Shown piece after piece: positions 17,401 through 24,977 of a DNA stretch of 64,000 nt. The DNA lies in NCBI GenBank assembly GCA_039105265.1, contig JAPFFF010000005.1, positions 3,953,501 through 4,017,500 on the forward strand. The letters run 5' to 3'. A model generated the notes under the pieces. The model was not told where the DNA came from. It ran no database searches and saw nothing but the letters and a program-made list of their open reading frames with translations. This stretch comes from Tritrichomonas musculus. Lineage: Eukaryota > Parabasalia > Tritrichomonadida > Tritrichomonadidae. Position 1 is the stretch's first letter. Each line of letters begins with the position of its first letter. Position numbers and translations under genes: made by a program.

Positions 17401-17960
17401 TTCTTTTTATTCTTCTTGTGAAGCTGCCTTAGAGTTTCAGTAAATGCCATCCTGGTATCTTCATCATCTCCAATAACTATTTCGAATGAAATTTCCTTGT
17501 TCGCTTTCATCATAAATTCCTTCATCTGCTTCTTAAATTTAGGCTTGTCTTGAATATTTTTGACTCTTTCCTTGTACTCTTTTCTGGCTTCGGTCTTAGC
17601 TGTAGAGTACAAATCGACCGAAATATTTAATATATCCCTTTCTGCTCTGGCATTATTTTTGAGGCTTTGTTTGTATTCTCTTCGCGATGCCTTTTCTTTT
17701 TGTCTGGTATTTTTTTGCCTGCGCAGATTGTTAAACAACTTATCATCACTTTCATTAAATGCCTTGATATAATCCTTCACTTTCAAGCCTCTTTTGTTTA
17801 TTTTCATTTTGGAGATATTTTGTCTGAGCTCTTCTCGGAGTTTTTTTACGGTTTGTTTCCCTTTACCATAAAATCCAGGGAGGGATAAAATTTGCTTCTT
17901 CGTTAGTTTGGAAATGAGCTGGTTGTCCACTTGCTTTGCAAGAGTCTGCGTAGCAGCCAT
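14490..17960 (-). CDS. POLB: protein-primed family B DNA polymerase with N-terminal OTU-like domain
   Basis: 1156 residues. The N-terminus has a SAP-like helix pair (about 15-50) and a long basic helical region. At about 310-410 a cysteine-protease-like domain shows DNCLVYACIQ and, 85 residues later, YKNHYMI, the Cys and His positions expected of an OTU-like fold. Exonuclease motifs follow: YSDFETD (~481), YFHNLKYDA (~533) and YCKLDCIVL. Polymerase motif A is DFDAVSLYPSAM (~776), motif B LLNSIYGKSIL (~917) and motif C YYTDTDSIHI (~1009). This replicates the linear element from protein-capped ends. It is first in a minus-strand pair with the gene at 18096-19106, and looks whole. Confidence 0.95.
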   Translation of the reverse strand: MAATQTLAKQVDNQLISKLTKKQILSLPGFYGKGKQTVKKLREELRQNISKMKINKRGLKVKDYIKAFNESDDKLFNNLRRQKNTRQKEKASRREYKQSLKNNARAERDILNISVDLYSTAKTEARKEYKERVKNIQDKPKFKKQMKEFMMKANKEISFEIVIGDDEDTRMAFTETLRQLHKKNKKNVVVKSESLDGEEYKWYTISSARNIDTTIGHISGTIDLNDDCSDNNPWIGNVFIPAKYQLLFIQNKKKGKQTIFTINKQTSKGKLYEEEVEIDEDYREKPDGGFFPYINLSDIDLTIYQIFKSVEKKNYQDNCLVYACIQSKVFSEEEINHLRSMVKTRMVPNSLIYDIAKYFKCHFIVRRIDEKYATRDQQQIKIDTRKKAWAKAFNRTVDLLLYKNHYMINKPVGNTKLITILRKLFKEGMFREIKSCEMDILATNEYNSHLADYQDLNYDPSLCCQKIDSSVMKKEREWSKIYYSDFETDTTLSPHKPYLNITVYRTKELIHKMVFEGDNIAERLLKSLENNSLTYFHNLKYDACFFINTPGWDVQITERNGTILQIVMTKYKINKRLTFRNSYSLIPAALSSFAKMFQLPVHKEVMAYKIYTEKNIKRKEVSALEFQLQYYLENKDKKTLQQIKQDWKQLIDNAINCGAYENLQIDSPSDVAMPCIDIMKYAIYYCKLDCIVLMKGVEKFNRDLIEVFRQTKTDMLDVHNFISISSIGYYYAYKFGCFDECYQLSGKPQNFIQRCVSGGRTMTANNEKQYVEARIQDFDAVSLYPSAMSIMSGVPKGMPKIIPEGISTEELLRYDQFFAEINIKKLSCKSEKPYKFGQVFSRNDQGSKIFTNNPTDHYYIDKRAFMDLMEFYTFDYDFIRGYYFDEGFNSRINIFIEKLFNLRKKYQDAKNPLQQTIKLLLNSIYGKSILKATTTETKCIPKDKSIKYIWKNYNYITEIIENKSIENVYVKKVKPINNHFNLPHFGASVLSWSKHLMNRVISSAEQNGIEIYYTDTDSIHIKEEDVARIGEVFKKKYGKELIGKKMTQFHCDFDSFEGAFGAVHSRKLIALGKKSYLDILVDEKGNEGLHIRLKGIPKQCILNKAKRMNISVEELYEKLYCGEEIVFNLLDGANCFKKSSSYQQINLPTFERRIKF

Positions 17961-18055
17961 TTTACAATAAAATTAAAAAGTGATAAAAAAATATCACGCG
18001 ACAAAAAAATGCTTCGGCTCAAAAATGAGCAAAAAAACTGTAAAAATCATCCAGG

Positions 18056-18090
18056 GGTGAACGGGTGAATTTTCACCTCCAACTTCACCT
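18056..18090 (+). repeat. 35-bp inverted repeat, left arm, beside the 18096-19106 gene
   Basis: GGTGAACGGG through CTTCACCT. An exact inverse copy of all 35 bases lies at 19142-19176, on the other side of the gene. Each arm contains its own short palindrome (GGTGAATTTTCACC). Confidence 0.9.
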
Positions 18091-18095
18091 CTCAT

Positions 18096-19106
18096 TTATT
18101 TTCTATTTACATACATGGTTCTATGGACATTTGATATTGTGAACAGCCCCGTTTCTTCAATTTTTCTCTTCAATTCATCAAATGTTAAATTGATTTTAAA
18201 AGTGGATTTATACTTGTTTTGGACATCTTTTAACAAAAATCTATCTATCGAAGGATAATTTTTGAGCAAAAACTCTTTCATATCATATCTGTTTTCATCA
18301 GGCATTTCTATGTATTGTTTATCAATCTCTTGCTGTTCTCTCTGCTCTTCTCTCATCCTCTCTATTTGAAAGAGGCTATAATTGTATTTTCTCCTTGCTG
18401 CATCACACTTTGAGCATGATTTATTGGTTTGGGCATTGTTATTAGCTATCATACCGTTGAGTCGTATAATATTTTCAGAAGCTTCTTTGACACTACATTT
18501 ATCAATAAATCCGAATGAAAAGTCATCGGGATTATCACACAACAAGGCGTCTGTTGGATAAACATTATATGGCTGTCCAAATTTATCTTTTCTAATGATA
18601 CTTAGCGCAGTCATGAGAGCAAAAGATATGAATGATTGGTAGTGCAGGTACTCGTCTGAATTATATATATCGACCACATTACCGTATATTTTATCACACT
18701 TTTCATTTATAGAATTGTGATTGCAATGGTAGCCTATCATGTCATAATTTACTTTTCGAATGAATTTTTTTATTTCCGATGAGTCTGTCTTCAATTCCAT
18801 TATTTGTTCAAAAATAGGCACATCTGGCTTGCTCTGTGTGATGTCGTTTAATTTTGGCAGGGAATGAAATATTGTAAAAATATCACGGATGAGATTTGTA
18901 TTTGTTTCGACATTTAGCTTATATTTTACCGGGTCGTAGTTATCATTCAACAAATCATTTTTCAATTCCATCTTCTTCTGTTCAAAGTTCATATTATAGA
19001 ATTCAGATACTTCTTTTGAAAAACTACATTCGGTCAAAGAGTTGTCTTGGGCAAGAGTAATGGCTGTAATGCTGGTTTGATTTGTTGTTGCGGGGAGGAG
19101 GGTCAT
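18096..19106 (-). CDS. Maverick protein with C-terminal winged-helix-like segment, unknown
   Basis: 336 residues, upstream of the polymerase gene on the same strand. The middle carries scattered Cys/His (YHCNHNSINEKC, about 121-132, and SCSKCDAARRK, about 225-235), possibly metal-binding. A Glu/Gln/Arg-rich helix follows, then a C-terminal ~60 residues (FLLKNYPSIDRFLLKDV, FDELKRKIEETGLF) with the spacing of a small helix-turn-helix or winged helix. The gene is bracketed almost exactly by a perfect 35-bp inverted repeat. A replication-accessory role is inferred from position only. Confidence 0.65.
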   Translation of the reverse strand: MTLLPATTNQTSITAITLAQDNSLTECSFSKEVSEFYNMNFEQKKMELKNDLLNDNYDPVKYKLNVETNTNLIRDIFTIFHSLPKLNDITQSKPDVPIFEQIMELKTDSSEIKKFIRKVNYDMIGYHCNHNSINEKCDKIYGNVVDIYNSDEYLHYQSFISFALMTALSIIRKDKFGQPYNVYPTDALLCDNPDDFSFGFIDKCSVKEASENIIRLNGMIANNNAQTNKSCSKCDAARRKYNYSLFQIERMREEQREQQEIDKQYIEMPDENRYDMKEFLLKNYPSIDRFLLKDVQNKYKSTFKINLTFDELKRKIEETGLFTISNVHRTMYVNRK

Positions 19107-19141
19107 TTGGCCTAAAAATAAAAAATTGAAAAAAAAATGAA

Positions 19142-19176
19142 AGGTGAAGTTGGAGGTGAAAATTCACCCGTTCACC
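19142..19176 (-). repeat. 35-bp inverted repeat, right arm
   Basis: Perfect inverse of 18056-18090. The similarity fades just outside the repeat on the gene side (a TCATTT-like continuation) and stops at once on the outer side. Confidence 0.9.
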
Positions 19177-20055
19177 TGCAGACGAAAGATAGATAATAAT
19201 TTCATTAAATTCTCCTCTGAGATAGGAAGAAATTTCTCTCTTAAACCATTCAAAAATATTGAATATTCATCGAGATATTGATACCAAAATTTTGGAAAAA
19301 AAGCATGAGTAGGGGGTCATGGTTTTGAGATTGAGAAAATATAAATGATGTTTCAAAAAATATGTATGAGCAGGTATGTTCATTTTTTTAATACCAAACA
19401 AGCAACTCGGGGTTCCTGAGCCCCATAAAAGAAAGCAGTAAAGGGGGTCCCAATTTTTCAAATCACATTTCGTGGTGCTATAATAATATTATGGTCGCCG
19501 CAAAAGTATGTATGAAATATTTTTGTAGGAATTGTGATTTGAAAAATGGGACTTTCTATGAGATGCCACAAAAATATGAATGATATATTTTTGAAAGGAT
19601 TTCTAGAAAATCCTGTGGTCGTCTCAAAAAAAAAAACTCAGGGAAGGGTTTTCTCTTTTTTCAAATAACATTTCAGGACAAATTTTTTTCAAAAAACATG
19701 TCAAGAAAATGGTTCATTTGGACCGACAATACACAATGTTTTTTTGGAAAAATTTTTTGAATGAAATTTTTTGGAAATTGAGATAAATCTTAGAGCGCCA
19801 CAAAGTATATATTTGAGCGCCACAAAGTATGTTTTGAGCGCCACAAAGATGTCTTAGAGCGCCACAAAGACGACCTGATGCGCCACAAAGATATACCTGA
19901 AGCGCCACAAAGTATACTTAGAGCGCCACAAAGAGAAGCATGAAAGATTTTACGACCAAATATTGTCTCAGATCACATGTCCATTTCCTGGTTTCAAAGA
20001 GCATTCAAATGGGATTTCAAAGGCTTCTGAAAATGATTTCAAAGGACTTTCAAAT
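19177..20055. other. 879-bp non-coding region upstream of the replication genes
   Basis: No convincing gene. The left part holds degenerate AT-rich repeats around CAAAA-TATGTATGA (near 19355, 19505 and 19573). A short hairpin (GGGG...CCCC) lies near 19410. The right part holds the ordered 21-22 bp array described separately. The region separates the minus-strand replication genes from the penton-like gene, and is a candidate control or origin region. Confidence 0.6.
19795..19933. repeat. seven iteron-like repeats, period 21-22 bp
   Basis: The core GCGCCACAAAG occurs at 19795, 19817, 19838, 19859, 19880, 19902 and 19923, a spacing of 22, 21, 21, 21, 22 and 21. Sequence between cores varies (TATATTTGA, TATGTTTTGA, ATGTCTTAGA and so on). 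The strict spacing of two helical turns puts all cores on one DNA face, as in iteron-type protein-binding arrays. Confidence 0.85.
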
Positions 20056-20790
20056 TTATTTTGTCAAGATATCATATATATCAGCATCCTGGGATGGTTT
20101 TATCTTCAGAGTAATGAACAAGGGGGATTTTAAGATTACTGGCTGGAACATAAAGTCGACCAACCTCATTTCCAAATACTTTAACGAATCTGTATTTACT
20201 TTTACTTTTATTGGTTTTGTCAAATCATAATTCACTATTAAAGCTTCTTGGTCCATAATCATTGTATCAATATTTGCGATGATGCTGGGAGTATATTCTT
20301 GGTCTCCAATAGATGAGTGCGCTGCTACACCCTGCAAAGATACTAAATATAATTTATTGGCAAAATCAAGAATTGGCAAATCTGGGACGTTGCATTCAAC
20401 TCCATTTGGAAATATATGTCCAGGCTTAGTATTGAACAATCCAGTAATTAATTTTGCTCTATGGCTGCCTTCTTTGAATTTTACTGTTTGGACAGGCTTT
20501 AAAGATATGGTTCTATTGTTGACATTTTTGAAGGTAATTACAGTCTGACTTTCATTTAAAAATTTAACCAGATTTGCAAAAGAATAGGCATATGACTCCT
20601 CGAAATCAAACTTTATCTCTCCTATTGGAGAGTCAAATATTAAATAATCATCATCGGTGGTTAACAAAATATTGGCTTTAGTATTAATAGACGAAACATA
20701 ATACTTGACGAAAGGGCATTTCCAAGGAATATCTATATTCATTCTTACAGTATTATAATTCCCTGGCTGGCTCTGAACACTATACAGCAT
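20056..20790 (-). CDS. candidate penton (minor capsid) protein
   Basis: 244 residues, strand-rich, starting MLYSVQSQPGNYNTVRMNID. The C-terminal pattern (ANKLYLVSLQGVAAHSSIG, then LKYLEMRLVDF, ending LFITLKIKP) follows the layout of Polinton penton proteins, where a late jelly-roll strand pair ends in a D...[FL]-T-L-x-[IL]. The last ~30 residues also match the A protein at 35391-35723 (NFRVWFTDP, FTLFLKLEF). It is transcribed divergently from the fibre-like gene with only 19 bp between starts. That pairing would suit a penton base and its fibre. The call is inference from pattern and position. Confidence 0.5.
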   Translation of the reverse strand: MLYSVQSQPGNYNTVRMNIDIPWKCPFVKYYVSSINTKANILLTTDDDYLIFDSPIGEIKFDFEESYAYSFANLVKFLNESQTVITFKNVNNRTISLKPVQTVKFKEGSHRAKLITGLFNTKPGHIFPNGVECNVPDLPILDFANKLYLVSLQGVAAHSSIGDQEYTPSIIANIDTMIMDQEALIVNYDLTKPIKVKVNTDSLKYLEMRLVDFMFQPVILKSPLFITLKIKPSQDADIYDILTK

Positions 20791-20809
20791 TATTTAATTT
20801 CAGATTAAA
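20791..20809. promoter_or_regulatory. 19-bp divergent promoter between penton-like and fibre-like genes
   Basis: TATTTAATTTCAGATTAAA is all that separates the two opposing start codons. TTTCAGATTAAA on the plus strand and TTTAATCTGAAAT on the minus strand each lie against an ATG. Both genes must share their core promoter, which favours co-expression. Confidence 0.5.
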
Positions 20810-23800
20810 ATGTCCTTGACACTATATTCTGCAAAGAGCAAAGAAGCAAAAAAACTTAAAGCAAATGGATTTGAAATAAGTGCTGGAGAAGATGAAAAAA
20901 TAAATATCATCCAAGAAGATAAGCCCGATGAATACCCAAAATTTAATTGTCTATACAATAAAGCTGAAGTTGATGCCAGAGTGGTAAATGACTATATTGA
21001 AAATGGAGGTAGTCTTAAAGGATTTGGGGATGTTCCCATAACTGAAAAATCTACACAAATACTTGAATACAAAGCATTAGCAAGAACGAATTCATTTGTT
21101 GAATCCAACAGAGAACTTATCAGAGATGAATATTGTGTTAATACATTTAATGATATTATCGAAGGGGAATCTAAGACTTGTGAAGCAATCCATGATATGT
21201 ATAGCGAATTGATGTGCGCAGCAGATGGATACGAACAAGTAGTATTGGAAGAAGACAAGGGGAAATGTGAAGTAGTTAAATATGTTCAAACTCCTACTGC
21301 TCCACCAGAGCCTAAGCCAACTGAACCTTTCCTCCAATACAAGTCATATCATAATTTAGCTGATATGTTGATGAATATTATGAAGAATGAAAAAAAGAAT
21401 CAAAACACAACGAGAATATTATATGAGGTATTTAATGAAGCAAACTGGATAAAATTCATAAATGGCACAAAGCAATATCATTACAATCTTCAAGACAATA
21501 CTCTTAAGACAATAGGATATAAATATAAAAATAGCGATGAAGAAGTTAAAGCAGACCAGCTAGTGGAGGTAGGAAGCCCGGGTGAATTTATTGATATATA
21601 CATGCAAAATCAAAAAGATAATTACGCAAATTATCCAAAAATAATTCAAAATCTATTGTTATCTAGTGTTCTTGGATATGAGCTGGCATCGGCTCTAAAA
21701 CTATTTACGACATCATTAACTGTAGACCATACAATAAAAATTGACAATATCGATGGTACAAAAGTAAAGGTCAGTTTAAATCAAATCCTAAATGATGTCC
21801 AGCTGAATATAAATAATATAATAGTATCATTAAACTATTGGGCTGATTATTGTTCAAAAATAAAATCATGCAATTGTAATCAAGATGGAGAGAATAATTT
21901 TGAAGATGAGAACGATGCTATATTTGTTGAATTGTTAGCTGATTTGTATGATAGAGTGGATGAGGTTCAAGACCATCTTCAGGTACATGATATTAGTCGT
22001 TTGCATTTTGATAATCAGGTCCAGCTGGCTCAATCCCAGGTAGTCGACTTTTCAATTTTCAATAATGATGACGGTATAAATGATTTGGTAAATCAATATC
22101 AAAATCAAAATCAGCATATAGATTCCAATATACAGCATACCAATTTCATGAATGATAGGTCTTTTAATATCGATCATGATGAAAGATATTATTGGTCAGC
22201 CCTCTTTCATAGATGGGTTTTATTAACAGAAAGTGGGTATTCATTTGATGATTTTCCATCAGGCTGGAGAACAAATAGAAGCTTTGATGCGCCTCCTTCA
22301 TTTATATTTGATGTGGACAGACAAAACTGGATTCAAATTATGATTACCGATTTTGATAATAAATGTCAAGGTTGGAGGAATAATGAAGATAGAATGAGTG
22401 TGGCTGTGTATACAGCCTTTATGGCAAACAATACAAAACAGAAAGAAGGAGATATAGTATGGGATGAAAATGAAAATGAATGGATATACTGCAATAGTGC
22501 TGTTAGCCCTTTGAGTATTGACATCGGCACACCGCCAAAACAGCCTGATGACTCTGTTTCTATTCCAGGTTCAGATAGTGAATCATTCAAGAAAGCTTTA
22601 GAAGTATATGGAAACAAATATATCGAACCACCAAAGAATTATCAATTTAATAGAGAAAAACCAATATATGGAGATGTTAATATCAAAGCAAATTTAAATG
22701 TTAATGGATTAATAAATGGAGTAGATATATCAAATTTATCATCGGGAGGGGATATTACCACATCTAATTTTACTTATCAATCTGGCTTTCCCAAATATAT
22801 TCTCACCAATAATTTGCTCAGCACAGATACTTTTAGATTATTTGATAGAGACTTTAAGATGATGGTGATAGGTGGTACAGAAGAAATACAAGAACAAATA
22901 AAAGATACTCAGGGAAGGATAAATATATTTAAAATAATTCTTCGAAACAATATTATGATGAATGCTAATGGAAAAATAATTAAAGAGTTCTATATCTATG
23001 CAGAAGATGGAAAAATATATAATCCAATCCTCATACACAATACCGAGCATGATGAAACCCGGCTTAGTTATTTCCATGAAACAACAACAAATAAATTATA
23101 TATTGCTCATGATGAAGGGGTTAGAATTGATTCTTATGATTTATATCTCAAGGGAGAGCTAAGTATAATGTATTTATTACCTCAAGACTCTTTGGTAGCT
23201 GTTGAGCCAACAATAAAGTGTGATACAATAGAGGCTAAGAATGCTCTTAAATTACATAATTCTGATATTATTTATTTATATAAACCAACAAAAATTACTG
23301 ACGCTACAATAGAAGATAAAGAATATTATAAAATGATATATGAAATCCCAGATGATTACCATCTCATCGAAGGCTTCAAATTCAAATTCAAGGAGTATTG
23401 CTTCGGTAATTCATGGGAATTAGAATGGAAGGAAGATAAATGGACAGGCAATAATTTGAGCGGAAGATTAGGAGGGAGTGTCATTAACAAATTAAATAAA
23501 AGAAACACAGGGTATTATCATAATGATAATAGAACACATTTATGCTATGCAATGATGAAAAATGATGATATACACAACGAAATAATACCGAGAGGAGAGA
23601 AGGGTATATTGTATAGCTTATATGCACTCGCTAGTAAAGAAGGAAAATTAGAAACCAAATTATTGTTAAACAATGATGAAATTATAAATGGGGATGAAAA
23701 TCATATTAGTTGTTGGGTGTTTGAGATGGGAGGACATAATAAAGAGACATATGAAGGCTATGATTTGGTAGGTGTTGAGTGTAGATTATTTAATTATGAG

Positions 23801-24949
23801 GCTAATATAATTAAATTTAATGAATTAATTCCTAAAATCTCCAGAGTATATTTAGATATTTATTTGCCAAAATCATCTACTCCTACCCGACTAACATTCA
23901 AAATATTACCACAAATACTTCATGTCTATGGACAGCTGAATGGAAATGTTGATTTGATAGGAGATTTGGACACAATAGATAGAATAGCCTGTGATTGGAC
24001 AGATAGTTTTATCAATCCTGAGGACAGGAATATTGAAATATATTTACGAAAGAGCATGGCAGACCCCTTCGAAGAAATGAATTGGGATGGTAAAATGAAT
24101 CCCTTTGAATATATTATCAGGCAACAATTTTATGAGATATACCCCAATCCTAATGCAGCTACCACTTTGTATACAGATTATAATATATGCTCATCCAAAA
24201 TTATTACTGCCGACAATATTACTACGATGAGAAGTGATTTAAATTTGGTAAGTAATAACTTTGATGTTTTATCATATGACTTCAATAAATTGGAGAATAA
24301 AGTTGGCCAAATGGATAGGAGATTAATAACAGTCGAAGATAAGACTGAACATTTAATTTCAGATATGAAGTCAATAAAGATTGTTGAAGGGATTTCTTTA
24401 GCCTTCACTATAGCAGGTGGAATAGTTGGTGGAGGCTTAGCTTTATCATCGATGGGCATTACATTTGGAGGAGCAGAAGCGTCATCAGATGTAGCAGTAG
24501 CAGCGACAACAATAACTCATGCTAGGACATCATTTTTATTGGAAGAGTCATATTTTAGCGGCGCTTCTCGGCTAAGAAAATTTGACCCTTGGTCTAGAAC
24601 AATTTCAGACACAAATAAAGTATTAGAATGGTGTGATGAAGGGTTAGATGAATTAGAAGAGATTACTTTCGAAAATGATTTTGACGATCCAGACAAGGGG
24701 GTAATGACTCTTCAGGCAACATTTAATTTATGTAATATTTTCAGAGATTCTTTGAAGCCTGTTTTCAAAATATTAGCTAACGAAATAAAATCTGTTCAAA
24801 GCACAAAGCATCCCCTAGATGATATAGATATGACTGCTTATATTACAAAATTGGAAGTCAAAGAAATGCTGGAGCAAAAGGATTTATATATCGATTCATT
24901 GGAGAAAAGGATTGCTGCATTGGAGAAGAAGTGTGCAAATATTGAGTAG
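20810..24949 (+). CDS. giant fibre-like virion protein 1
   Basis: 1379 residues. Residues ~1-600 are unique and include a Pro-rich linker near 165 (TPTAPPEPKP). From about 690 the protein is paralogous to the next gene (FKIILRNNIMMNANGKIIKE, DGKIYNP, WLNGELSIM-like blocks). A strongly conserved block (NPFEYIIRQQFYEIYPNPNA, about 1096) is followed by a heptad coiled coil (~1140-1195), a Gly-rich hydrophobic segment (ISLAFTIAGGIVGGGLAL, ~1194-1211), a further domain and a C-terminal coiled coil (~1350-1379). Maverick A has a relative at 35804-40000. A trimeric spike or fibre is inferred from coiled coils, size and the penton-like neighbour. Confidence 0.7.
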   Translation: MSLTLYSAKSKEAKKLKANGFEISAGEDEKINIIQEDKPDEYPKFNCLYNKAEVDARVVNDYIENGGSLKGFGDVPITEKSTQILEYKALARTNSFVESNRELIRDEYCVNTFNDIIEGESKTCEAIHDMYSELMCAADGYEQVVLEEDKGKCEVVKYVQTPTAPPEPKPTEPFLQYKSYHNLADMLMNIMKNEKKNQNTTRILYEVFNEANWIKFINGTKQYHYNLQDNTLKTIGYKYKNSDEEVKADQLVEVGSPGEFIDIYMQNQKDNYANYPKIIQNLLLSSVLGYELASALKLFTTSLTVDHTIKIDNIDGTKVKVSLNQILNDVQLNINNIIVSLNYWADYCSKIKSCNCNQDGENNFEDENDAIFVELLADLYDRVDEVQDHLQVHDISRLHFDNQVQLAQSQVVDFSIFNNDDGINDLVNQYQNQNQHIDSNIQHTNFMNDRSFNIDHDERYYWSALFHRWVLLTESGYSFDDFPSGWRTNRSFDAPPSFIFDVDRQNWIQIMITDFDNKCQGWRNNEDRMSVAVYTAFMANNTKQKEGDIVWDENENEWIYCNSAVSPLSIDIGTPPKQPDDSVSIPGSDSESFKKALEVYGNKYIEPPKNYQFNREKPIYGDVNIKANLNVNGLINGVDISNLSSGGDITTSNFTYQSGFPKYILTNNLLSTDTFRLFDRDFKMMVIGGTEEIQEQIKDTQGRINIFKIILRNNIMMNANGKIIKEFYIYAEDGKIYNPILIHNTEHDETRLSYFHETTTNKLYIAHDEGVRIDSYDLYLKGELSIMYLLPQDSLVAVEPTIKCDTIEAKNALKLHNSDIIYLYKPTKITDATIEDKEYYKMIYEIPDDYHLIEGFKFKFKEYCFGNSWELEWKEDKWTGNNLSGRLGGSVINKLNKRNTGYYHNDNRTHLCYAMMKNDDIHNEIIPRGEKGILYSLYALASKEGKLETKLLLNNDEIINGDENHISCWVFEMGGHNKETYEGYDLVGVECRLFNYEANIIKFNELIPKISRVYLDIYLPKSSTPTRLTFKILPQILHVYGQLNGNVDLIGDLDTIDRIACDWTDSFINPEDRNIEIYLRKSMADPFEEMNWDGKMNPFEYIIRQQFYEIYPNPNAATTLYTDYNICSSKIITADNITTMRSDLNLVSNNFDVLSYDFNKLENKVGQMDRRLITVEDKTEHLISDMKSIKIVEGISLAFTIAGGIVGGGLALSSMGITFGGAEASSDVAVAATTITHARTSFLLEESYFSGASRLRKFDPWSRTISDTNKVLEWCDEGLDELEEITFENDFDDPDKGVMTLQATFNLCNIFRDSLKPVFKILANEIKSVQSTKHPLDDIDMTAYITKLEVKEMLEQKDLYIDSLEKRIAALEKKCANIE

Positions 24950-24977
24950 AATAGGGAAATATTTTTTTGGGTTTGAA

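Noticed and set aside
19714-19908. Minus-strand reading frame with repeated LCGAQ
   Set aside because: It is only the translation of the 21-22 bp iteron-like repeat; no leader and no codon-like pattern outside the repeat.
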